Notes under the pieces: generated by a model | Seen by the model: only the letters and a program-made list of their open reading frames with translations | What the model was told of the DNA's origin: nothing | The model's database searches: none | Made by a program: the position numbers and the translations under genes | NCBI GenBank assembly: GCA_016706545.1 | Contig: JADJJK010000001.1 | Span: forward strand, 1-64,000 | Reading direction: 5' to 3' | Length of the DNA: 64,000 nt | Origin: Myxococcales bacterium | GTDB lineage: Bacteria; Myxococcota_A; Polyangia; Haliangiales; Haliangiaceae | Shown: in pieces, positions 57,590 to 64,000 of the stretch | Layout of the letters: the number at the start of each line of letters is the position of its first letter | Numbering within the stretch: the first letter of the stretch is position 1

Positions 57590-58552
57590 ATGGCCAAGCC
57601 CCTTGTCTACAACGCGACCCTGCTCGAGCGCGTCGATCTCACCGACGCCCTCACCATCTATCGCATCAAGCCGGACGAAGAGCCGGCCAAGCGCCCCTGG
57701 TTCGTTCCCGGGCAATACTGCGTCCTTGGCCTCAACAACGAAGTCAAACCGGAGCTTGGCTCGGTGCGTCGTTCCATGTCGATCGCCTCGGCGCCAGAGG
57801 ACGCGGACCCGGTTGAGTTCTACATCCGCTTTGTGGCCAAGCCGGAGTCCGAGAACCCGCTGACCCACCTTCTGTGGAAGCTCAAGGCCGGAGATCGCAT
57901 GTACATGCGCCCGGTCGCGGTCGGCGTATTCACGATCCGCGACACCGTGGGCGAGGACGATCCGCGGGCGCGCGTGATGGTGGCCGCCGGCACGGGCTCC
58001 GCGCCGTTCGTGAGCATGCTGCGCAGCGAGCTGTGCCGCAATCCCGACGCAGACCTGTCCAAGTGGGTGCTCTTGCACGGCGCGTCGTATGCGTCCGATC
58101 TGGGTCACCGCGAAGAGCTGCAGCGCATGGTGGAGAGAAACCGCCTCAACTACTGGGGCACCATCAGCCGGCCGGGCGGCGACCAGGCGTGGACCGGCGA
58201 CACCGGGCGCGTGGAGAGCTTCTTCGAGCCAGGCAAGCTGGCCATGCTGGAGCGGCGGCTTGGGATGCCCGAAGGCGGCTTCACCCCGAAGACCGCCACC
58301 GTCCTCATCTGCGGCCTGCAGGGCACCATCGGCTCGACCATCACCTCGCTGGTGGACCGCGGCTTTGTGCCAGAGCAAAAGCGCATGCGCGAGGCGCTGG
58401 GCGCAGATCCGGCGATCCTCGCGTCGCTGTTCTACGAGCAGTACGACACCGAGCCGGTGATCAACATCAAGGATCCGGCGACAATCGATCCGCTCCGGGA
58501 GCGCATGCGCGCCGCGTTGATCAAGTACGGCCTGGCCTCCGGCGCGGCATGA
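57590..58552 (+). CDS. Ferredoxin/flavodoxin-NADP+ reductase
   Basis: The 320-residue protein has an FAD domain (about 1-115; RRSMSIASAPEDAD is the FAD-phosphate/isoalloxazine strand) and an NADP domain (about 120-260; MVAAGTGSAPFVSML and ICGLQGTIGS). GAGGAA lies 9 bases before the ATG. It moves electrons between NADPH and ferredoxin-like proteins. The C-terminal ~60 residues extend past the usual Fpr end. Its stop overlaps the start of the next gene. Confidence 0.88.
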   Translation: MAKPLVYNATLLERVDLTDALTIYRIKPDEEPAKRPWFVPGQYCVLGLNNEVKPELGSVRRSMSIASAPEDADPVEFYIRFVAKPESENPLTHLLWKLKAGDRMYMRPVAVGVFTIRDTVGEDDPRARVMVAAGTGSAPFVSMLRSELCRNPDADLSKWVLLHGASYASDLGHREELQRMVERNRLNYWGTISRPGGDQAWTGDTGRVESFFEPGKLAMLERRLGMPEGGFTPKTATVLICGLQGTIGSTITSLVDRGFVPEQKRMREALGADPAILASLFYEQYDTEPVINIKDPATIDPLRERMRAALIKYGLASGAA

Positions 58553-59271
58553 GCGCGCCCAAGTTCGTGGTCGGTGCGACCGGGTTCGTGGGACGCCAGG
58601 TGGTGGCCCAGCTCGCGGCGCGCGGACACCAGGTGATCGCGCACGTGCGCCCGGACTCGGCGCAGCTCGCGTCCTGGCGCCAGCGCTTCTCGGAGCTTGG
58701 CGCCCAGACCGACACCACGCCCTGGCAGCTCGCCGCGATGACGGCGCGCCTGACCGAGCTGCGCCCCGACCGGGTGTTTCTGTGCCTGGGCACCACCGCC
58801 GGCCGCGCGCGCGCAGACCACCTGCAGGGCAACCCCTACGAGCTGGTGGACCACGGGCTCACCAAGCTGATGGTGGACGCCGCGGTCGCGGCCTCTCGAG
58901 GCGATCCAGGGGGCCCGCCGCGCCTGGTCTACCTGTCGAGCATCGGCGCCGATCCCAAGGCGCGCTCGAGCTACCTGTCGTGGCGCGGCAAGGCCGAACA
59001 GGTCGTGCAAGGCAGCGGCCTGCCCTGGGTGATGGCCCGGCCGTCGTTCATCACCGAGTCATCGGTGGCGGCCCGAGATGATCGACGGCTCGGCGAGCGC
59101 GCCGCCGCCGCCGTCGGCGACGTCGGCCTGGGGCTCCTGGGCTTGCTGGGCGCCAAGAAGCTACGCGCTCAATACCGCTCCACCACACCAGAGATCCTGG
59201 CCGCGGCGCTCATCCGACTCTCGGAAGAGAGCCCCGTCGGCCGCATCGCCTCTGGCGACGACCTGCGCTGA
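58549..59271 (+). CDS. Atypical SDR / NAD(P)H-binding protein
   Basis: The 240-residue protein has GATGFVGRQVVAQLAARGH, a GxxGxxG dinucleotide fold (about 8-14), and RLVYLSSIGAD with LSWRGKAEQVVQGSGLPWVMARPSF (in part), as in NmrA/SDR5 proteins. The catalytic Tyr-x3-Lys is YLSWRGK, so the spacing differs from classical SDRs; a structural or regulatory role is possible. Coupled to the reductase upstream by ATGA. Confidence 0.82.
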   Translation: MSAPKFVVGATGFVGRQVVAQLAARGHQVIAHVRPDSAQLASWRQRFSELGAQTDTTPWQLAAMTARLTELRPDRVFLCLGTTAGRARADHLQGNPYELVDHGLTKLMVDAAVAASRGDPGGPPRLVYLSSIGADPKARSSYLSWRGKAEQVVQGSGLPWVMARPSFITESSVAARDDRRLGERAAAAVGDVGLGLLGLLGAKKLRAQYRSTTPEILAAALIRLSEESPVGRIASGDDLR

Positions 59272-59308
59272 CCGGCCCGCTGCGCTCGCGCCAACGACCG
59301 CCGAAGCC

Positions 59309-61393
59309 TCAGCGCACGCGCGGCAGATAGGCCACGGCCTGCACGGCGCTGGTGCGAAACGTGGCGAGCTGCGCCAGCAAGGACCGCGCCGCCGCCGCCA
59401 CCTGCGGATCCATCGCGGACAGCAGGTCCAGCGCGGCGCTGGCGCCAGCGCGCGCGCCCAGGAGCGCGCCCACCCCGCCCACCTGCACCTGGCCAAAGCT
59501 CACCGCCAGATCGCGCAGCGTCGGGCTGGGCGGAAAGATCTCGCGCTCTGCGGAGGCCGGCACCTGCCCGAGCTTCTCAGCCTCCGCGATCGCCTCGGCG
59601 AGCCCGCCCAGCTCGTCCACCAGCCCCAGCTCCTTGGCCTTGGCGCCCGTCCACACGCGGCCTTGCGCCAGCGCGTGGATCTGCTCGAGCGTCTTGCCTC
59701 GCCCCTGCGCCACCCGCGCCAGGAAGGTCCCGTACACGTCGTCCATCATGGCCTGGATCACCGTGCGCTCTTCTGCCGTCCAGGCGGTCAGGCTCTGCGC
59801 CATGGTCGCGCGCTTGCCGCGGCCCATCGGATAGGTGCGCACGCCTTGCTGCGCCAGCGCGGCGCCGAACGCCAGGCGACCGCCGACCACGCCGATCGAG
59901 CCCGTCAAGGTGTCCGGCTCGGCGTAGATCTTGGTGGCGCCGCAGGAGATGTAGTACCCGCCGCTGGCCGCGACGTCGCTCATCGACACCACCACCGGCT
60001 TCTTGGCGCGCAGCGCCTTCATCTCCTTCCAGATGAGCTCGGAGGCCTGCGCGCTGCCGCCACCGGAGTCCACCCGCAGCACCACCGCCTTGACGCTGTC
60101 GTCGGCCGCCAGCGCGCGCAGCGCGGGCGCCAGCGTGGCCGCGGCGATCTCCTGCCGCGCTCCCAGGAGGCCCTCCCCCGAGCCATCGATGATATTGCCC
60201 ACCGCGTACACCACCGCGACGTGAGGGTGCGTCGGGCGCTGCGCCGGCGTCGCGCCGAGAAAGCGCATCAGCTCGGCCATCGCCTGCATCGGGCTCTTGG
60301 TAGCCTCGCCGTCCGAGAGCGTGGTGTGGGTCCACGGCGCGCGGACCTCCGCGTCGCGCAGCTCCTCGAAGCTGCCCACCTGATCCACCAGCTTGGCCTG
60401 CTGCGCCGCCTGCGGCGCGTGCAGCCCCACGTCGATGAGCTCCTTGACCCGAGCCTGGGTCAGGCCGCGCTCGGTCGCGATGATCTCCACCATGGTCTGG
60501 TAGTGCTGGTCGAGGATCTGGCCCAGCACCTCGCGGCTCTGCGCCGACGGCGCGTCATGAGTGAACGGCTCCGCGGCGCCCTTGTACGCTCCCACGTGCA
60601 GAAAATCCGCGACCACCCCGAAGCGGGCCAGCAACGGCCGCAGGTGAACCGGCAGCGCGGCGGGGCCGGTGATCGCCACCTGCCCCAGCGGCGCCATGCC
60701 CACCCGGTCACAGGCGGACATCACCAGGTACTCCACGTTGCCAGTGCCGTGGCTGTGACACACCACGCGCCGGCCGGCGGCGCGCACCTTCTTGATCGCC
60801 GCGCGCACCTCCAGCGCATCCGGAAACGACAGCTCCAGATCTGCAAACCGCAGCACCACGCCCAGCAGCTTCTCTTCGCCGGCAGCTTGCGCGAGCCGCT
60901 CCTGCAGCGCCGCCAGTTCGATGCCGCTGCCGCCGCTCCACGAGAAGGACTCGCGCTCCACCACCGCGCCAGAGAGCGTCAGCACCCACCAGTGCGGCTT
61001 GTCGGCGTCAAAGTCCGCCGAGCGCTGCGGCGCCTCGTACGGCCCGGGCTCCCGCAGGCTGTCGCCGATCTTCTCCAGCATGCCCAAGCCGCTGGCCAGG
61101 TTAGAAGGATCGAAGGCCGGGGTCGCTGGCTTGGCCTTCGGAGACGAAGGGCCAGGCTCGCCTCCCTCGGGCCGCTCGGCCTGGTCGCCGGCGGCAGCGC
61201 CGGCACCTCGCTTGGCGCCAGCCTCCGACGAGGAGCTGCCCTCGCGCCAGGGATCTTCGGCCGACTTGCGTGGACCGCTCTCTCCCATGCAAGCTGCCCC
61301 CAGCAGCGAAAGCGCGACCATACCGGGCAAAGACAAGGCCACGCCGGGGGCGCGAGCCAGGACACTCCGCGAACAAGAAGACCGCGTGGACAT
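59309..61393 (-). CDS. sppA: Signal peptide peptidase SppA (S49), long form, lipoprotein
   Basis: About 694 residues from the ATG at 61393; an ATG at 61435 is an alternative. The signal sequence ends LSLLGAACMGE, a lipobox. The N-terminal S49 half (about 130-370) carries the general-base Lys region (HVGAYKGAAEPFT). The C-terminal half (about 390-590) has the nucleophile Ser in DVAASGGYYISCG. This is the 67K-type SppA, which cleaves leftover signal peptides; here membrane attachment would be by lipid, not a transmembrane helix. Two low-complexity stretches at about 40-75 separate the lipid anchor. Confidence 0.88.
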   Translation of the reverse strand: MSTRSSCSRSVLARAPGVALSLPGMVALSLLGAACMGESGPRKSAEDPWREGSSSSEAGAKRGAGAAAGDQAERPEGGEPGPSSPKAKPATPAFDPSNLASGLGMLEKIGDSLREPGPYEAPQRSADFDADKPHWWVLTLSGAVVERESFSWSGGSGIELAALQERLAQAAGEEKLLGVVLRFADLELSFPDALEVRAAIKKVRAAGRRVVCHSHGTGNVEYLVMSACDRVGMAPLGQVAITGPAALPVHLRPLLARFGVVADFLHVGAYKGAAEPFTHDAPSAQSREVLGQILDQHYQTMVEIIATERGLTQARVKELIDVGLHAPQAAQQAKLVDQVGSFEELRDAEVRAPWTHTTLSDGEATKSPMQAMAELMRFLGATPAQRPTHPHVAVVYAVGNIIDGSGEGLLGARQEIAAATLAPALRALAADDSVKAVVLRVDSGGGSAQASELIWKEMKALRAKKPVVVSMSDVAASGGYYISCGATKIYAEPDTLTGSIGVVGGRLAFGAALAQQGVRTYPMGRGKRATMAQSLTAWTAEERTVIQAMMDDVYGTFLARVAQGRGKTLEQIHALAQGRVWTGAKAKELGLVDELGGLAEAIAEAEKLGQVPASAEREIFPPSPTLRDLAVSFGQVQVGGVGALLGARAGASAALDLLSAMDPQVAAAARSLLAQLATFRTSAVQAVAYLPRVR

Positions 61394-61699
61394 TGGGCTT
61401 ACTGCCTTTCTGCCACCCGACCTCCCGCTTGGCAACAGCGTTTCCCCAAGCGTCTCGCCATCGCGGCCCTCGAGGGGCCGCGCAGCCCTGGGCGCGCTCG
61501 TCCGTCGTCGAGGCGGCGCGGCTGCTCCGTTCGACTACCCAGCCATACCCGAGCCGGTGCGGGCATCCACGATGAGAACGACTCGCAAGCAATTTCAGCA
61601 GGATGCGAGTATCCCGTCAGAATCGTTACCCCGCCGCGTCCCCCGCCTACCCCCTCCACGACCTCGTTTCAGCCGGGTGCTGCCCTTACAACGAGGTCC
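61394..61699. other. Divergent intergenic region
   Basis: A 306-bp space between the sppA start and the response-regulator gene. I see no gene and no clear -35/-10 pair. The composition is a little less GC-rich near 61540-61640. Confidence 0.5.
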
Positions 61700-62341
61700 A
61701 TGCAAGCTTCCACTCGAATCGCGATCGCCGCTGAGCACCCGCTCGTCGCCACCATGCTGCGCACCCTCCTCGAGCAGGAGGCAGGCGCGGAGATCGTGAT
61801 CGTGACCCCGCTCAAAGGCGCATCTCCGCTGATCATGGCTGCGGCGCCAGACTTCGTGATGATCGAGACCGGCACCTCGACCCCCGCGTTCGACCTGGTC
61901 GCCGGCCTGGTGCGCGAGTGCTCGCGCTGTCGCATCGCGGTGCTGTGCCTCGATGACGATCCGGACGTCGCCGCGCGCTACCTGCGCGCTGGCGCGCAGG
62001 GCGTGTTCCTGGGCTCGGTCACCCCGGAAGACTTGATCGCCGGCGTGCGCTCCATCGCGCGCGGCGAGATGGTGGCGCCACCTGCGGTGGTGGCCCTCCT
62101 GTCTCCCGACACCAGCCAGCCCGGCTCCCTGGAGCTGTCTGCGCGGGAGTTCCAGGTGCTGGAGCTGCTGGCGCAAGGCTGGACCAACCGCGAGATCGCG
62201 GATGACCTGCACATCAGCATCAAGACCGTGGACACCCACCGTGGCCACGTCCTCAAGAAGCTACGCCTGCGCAACAACTCCGACTTGACCCGGTTCGCGG
62301 TCAAGCACGGCTACGTCTCGCTGGCCACGTGCCAGCGCTGA
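61700..62341 (+). CDS. LuxR/NarL-type regulator with degenerate receiver
   Basis: The 213-residue protein starts at an ATG with AGG about 4 bases upstream. The receiver-like domain (about 5-120) has lost the acidic pair (AAEHP where DDHP is usual), and E56 (PDFVMIE) stands where the phosphorylated Asp belongs. The conserved Lys in the fifth strand is Gly (GVFLGS). The LuxR HTH (about 145-205; LSAREFQVLELLAQGWTNREIA, in part, and SIKTVDTHRGHVLKKL) is normal. The protein therefore probably works without phosphorylation. Glu at the site could mimic the active state. No histidine kinase is adjacent. Confidence 0.88.
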   Translation: MQASTRIAIAAEHPLVATMLRTLLEQEAGAEIVIVTPLKGASPLIMAAAPDFVMIETGTSTPAFDLVAGLVRECSRCRIAVLCLDDDPDVAARYLRAGAQGVFLGSVTPEDLIAGVRSIARGEMVAPPAVVALLSPDTSQPGSLELSAREFQVLELLAQGWTNREIADDLHISIKTVDTHRGHVLKKLRLRNNSDLTRFAVKHGYVSLATCQR

Positions 62342-62465
62342 GCGCCGCGCCCACCGCGCGACCATCCGGAGGCCACGTTCCTGCTCGGTAGCCTCGCACC
62401 GTCTGCCATGCGCTCGCGAACGAGCGCCGCAGCGCCATCGCGCCGGTCGAACTCCTCTCCGCTCC

Positions 62466-63002
62466 TCAGGGAGCCTGCGAGCGCCCTGAAAAGGACTGCG
62501 CGATGCGCGCTTCGCGGATCGCCCCGATGAGGGCCACGATGATGATGCCCCGCAGGAGGACGCCCTGCGTCAGCGACGACGGATCGACCGCCGCGTTGAG
62601 CAGGATGATGCCGACGAAGATGCCCAGCGCCACGATGGCTGGCAGCAGCACGGTGCTGCGCGACCACACCCATATGCCGAAGTAGGACGCAGCGAGGCTG
62701 CCATTCATGGCGAGCACCTGGGTCGCCGCGCTGCGATTCACCTCGGAGACCGCGAGATAGGAGACGATCGCGCCGAACGTCGCCAGCACCGCGACCAAGA
62801 GGAGGATGTTTCTCGCGCGCGAGACCCGGTCGGCGTCGAGGCGTTCGAGCGCGCCACCAAAGGCTCCCCCACCGGAGGGGCCGGCCGCGCCGGTCGTGGC
62901 GGTCCGCGGACCAACATCGACCACGTTGCATCGGGTACAGGTGGCGCCCGCCTCAGCGATCGGGCGGAAGCAGCTCTGGCACAGCAGTTTGGCTTCGCTC
63001 AT
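62466..63002 (-). CDS. Zinc-ribbon membrane protein
   Basis: About 178 residues from the ATG at 63002. The N-terminus has LCQSCFRPIAEAGATCTRCN, two CxxC knuckles that make a zinc ribbon. Four hydrophobic helices follow at about 68-90, 100-118, 121-140 and 148-165. This is like small membrane proteins with a cytoplasmic zinc ribbon found in many Myxococcota. Function unknown. It is convergent with the regulator gene. Confidence 0.72.
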   Translation of the reverse strand: MSEAKLLCQSCFRPIAEAGATCTRCNVVDVGPRTATTGAAGPSGGGAFGGALERLDADRVSRARNILLLVAVLATFGAIVSYLAVSEVNRSAATQVLAMNGSLAASYFGIWVWSRSTVLLPAIVALGIFVGIILLNAAVDPSSLTQGVLLRGIIIVALIGAIREARIAQSFSGRSQAP

Positions 63003-63662
63003 CGACCGCAACTATCCACCAAGCGCGCCCTCCGCAGAGCCCTCACCCGCCGCCTTTCGCGTGCGGACAAGGTGCGCTGAACTGCTCAACCACCTCCGCT
63101 TGGCTCCCTTGATGGGGGGACTGCGTACAACGTCATTCAATCGCGCCGCCGGTGGATCTGCCTTAGGCCGACTCTGAAGGAAATAGGCTTCTCGTTCTTC
63201 CTCTCCTTACGCTAGGATGCCGTGCGATGCGGCGGCGTGGTCCCAGGCGGTGTAGCTGGCTGACATGCACTCCTTGTTCAAGGAGAACCTTAGCCGCATC
63301 CATCAGGCCAACAACGCTCCGCTGGCACCGCGGGACGCTGATCGCCCGCCGCCAGGAATCCAGGCATTCCACCTGCGTGGCGCCAAGCCCAGGATCAAAA
63401 GCCCAGTGTCGGACTCGCAGAGCGAGTCACGAGCGCCCGAATACCGCTTTCGCTACGTCATCCGCGGATGAGGTGATTCCACACAGGCATGCGCAGAGTC
63501 GTCGTTCCCACGAAACTCGTCAACCAAGTGAGAATTGCCACATCGTCCACACGTTTGGAATGCGCAGCACGGCGCAACGACCACCTGGCACCGAAGTACT
63601 ATTCCTCGATGTCGCTGAATTGTTTCCAAAGAATACTGAACCAGACAGGAAGGAGATCCGCT
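63003..63662. other. Intergenic region, possible small ORF only
   Basis: An ATG-started frame at 63265-63471 (68 codons, MHSLFKENLSRIHQANNAPL) has no ribosome-binding site and reads as marginal. A 6-bp stem with a 4-nt loop (CTCCTT/AAGGAG) lies at 63270-63285 inside it. Composition is less GC-rich than the flanks, especially near 63480-63660, consistent with a promoter for the gene at 63663. Confidence 0.5.
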
Positions 63663-64000
63663 ATGCCAAAGAACTACACCCCGGGAGCGTTATTGTTGAG
63701 TTCCAGAACGGAAACGAGGGCCTATTCACTACGGCTCCGGCTTGCCGCACTTGTCGCGACGAGCGTGGCTGGGCTCGCGGGCCAAGGATGCACGACTTCG
63801 AGCGGCAGCTCGGCGAAGCCGTCCATCGCCATTCTGGACGAGACCACGATCCGCCGGGGGGACCTCGTCGCGCACGTCGTGCACGCGGAGAAGGGCGGCC
63901 GCACGGCCCTCGTAGCGCATGTGTTCAGCAAATTCGGTACATCGATGTATGACGTCGTCTACGAGTCGGGCAAAAACCTGGACAAGATCAAGTACCGACA
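63663..64000 (+). CDS. Lipoprotein, 5' part, runs off the right edge
   Basis: An ATG at 63663 is preceded by AAGGAG about 8 bases upstream, the best ribosome-binding site in the window. The 112 visible codons encode a signal sequence (LRLRLAALVATSVAGLAG) with a lipobox GQGCTTS. A beta-rich start of the mature domain follows (ILDETTIRRGDLVAHVV, TALVAHVFSKFGTSMYDVV, YESGKNLDKI). The end is beyond the window. No family is recognisable from this part. Confidence 0.78.
   Translation, partial: MPKNYTPGALLLSSRTETRAYSLRLRLAALVATSVAGLAGQGCTTSSGSSAKPSIAILDETTIRRGDLVAHVVHAEKGGRTALVAHVFSKFGTSMYDVVYESGKNLDKIKYR

Noticed and set aside
59078..61699. Long plus-strand open frame leading into the response regulator
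   Set aside because: Only the part from 61700 reads as protein. The rest is antisense to sppA.
63250..63320. tRNA-like stretch with ggcggtgtagctgg and a tight anticodon-like stem
   Set aside because: The D-arm and T-arm do not fold, no T-loop (TTCRA) or matching acceptor end is present.
63586..63602. Sigma-54 promoter (TGGCAC)
   Set aside because: The needed GC of the -12 element is absent at the right spacing.

Overview
The window is a very GC-rich, gene-dense stretch of bacterial chromosome. I infer Myxococcota (a Polyangiales/Haliangiales/Nannocystales-like myxobacterium or relative). The grounds are a secreted protein ending in a MYXO-CTERM-like tail, many lipoproteins and TonB-type proteins, a DUF222/HNH protein with SAE repeats, an AgmX/TonB-tail protein, and third codon positions that are nearly always G or C. 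There is no rRNA, tRNA, CRISPR array, transposase or integrase. About 17 frame breaks occur in otherwise coherent genes, so either the assembly has a raised indel error rate or many genes here are decaying.

Layout. 1-5526 is the 3' part of a very long unrecognised plus-strand gene that changes frame at least seven times. 5593-10601 is a second long, frame-broken plus-strand coding region. It joins a peptidoglycan-binding module, a PhoD-type metallophosphatase core (GDNIYAD, PDDHEYW, SGDVHW) and four degenerate copies of an unrecognised ~110-140-residue module. Its middle (about 6.5-9.0 kb) is clearly AT-richer than everything around it. 10986-14637 has a two-domain VOC protein and a divergent MocR-type regulator/EamA exporter pair with a perfect inverted repeat between them. 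14622-15608 is a TIMP/NTR-like secreted protein.

15674-24104 is a self-contained TonB module. TonB, ExbD, ExbB, a lipoprotein, a TonB-dependent receptor with its own TonB-C-like domain, and an LA_2272-type surface repeat protein lie in one minus-strand array with overlapping or touching genes. An ECF sigma factor and a membrane-anchored TPR-like partner are divergent from it. 24245-28380 has two PaaI-type thioesterases, a sulfatase-superfamily lipoprotein and a DUF3108 lipoprotein. 28475-42070 has a DsbA-like lipoprotein, RsgA, a HAD phosphatase, a trypsin-like protease, an M1 aminopeptidase, both subunits of a methylcrotonyl-type acyl-CoA carboxylase, a TonB-tail protein, an ATP-grasp protein and a Sel1-repeat lipoprotein.

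42137-45191 encodes the TldD/PmbA pair. It is followed by an AI-2E family permease, a TetR regulator and an acyl-CoA dehydrogenase. 48549-57405 holds two methyltransferases, a broken GNAT acetyltransferase, a broken DUF222/HNH gene set among SacII-core palindromes, a Rpn-like PD-(D/E)XK protein with a 24-bp in-frame tandem repeat, and a DUF4272 protein. 57590-59271 pairs a ferredoxin-NADP reductase with an SDR-like protein. The window ends with SppA, a LuxR-type regulator whose receiver has lost its phosphorylation site, a zinc-ribbon membrane protein, and the start of a lipoprotein gene that runs off the right edge.

Tandem repeats with units of 9, 18 or 24 bp sit inside or beside many genes. 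In coding sequence they are multiples of three and mostly make Ala/Ser/Pro linkers.
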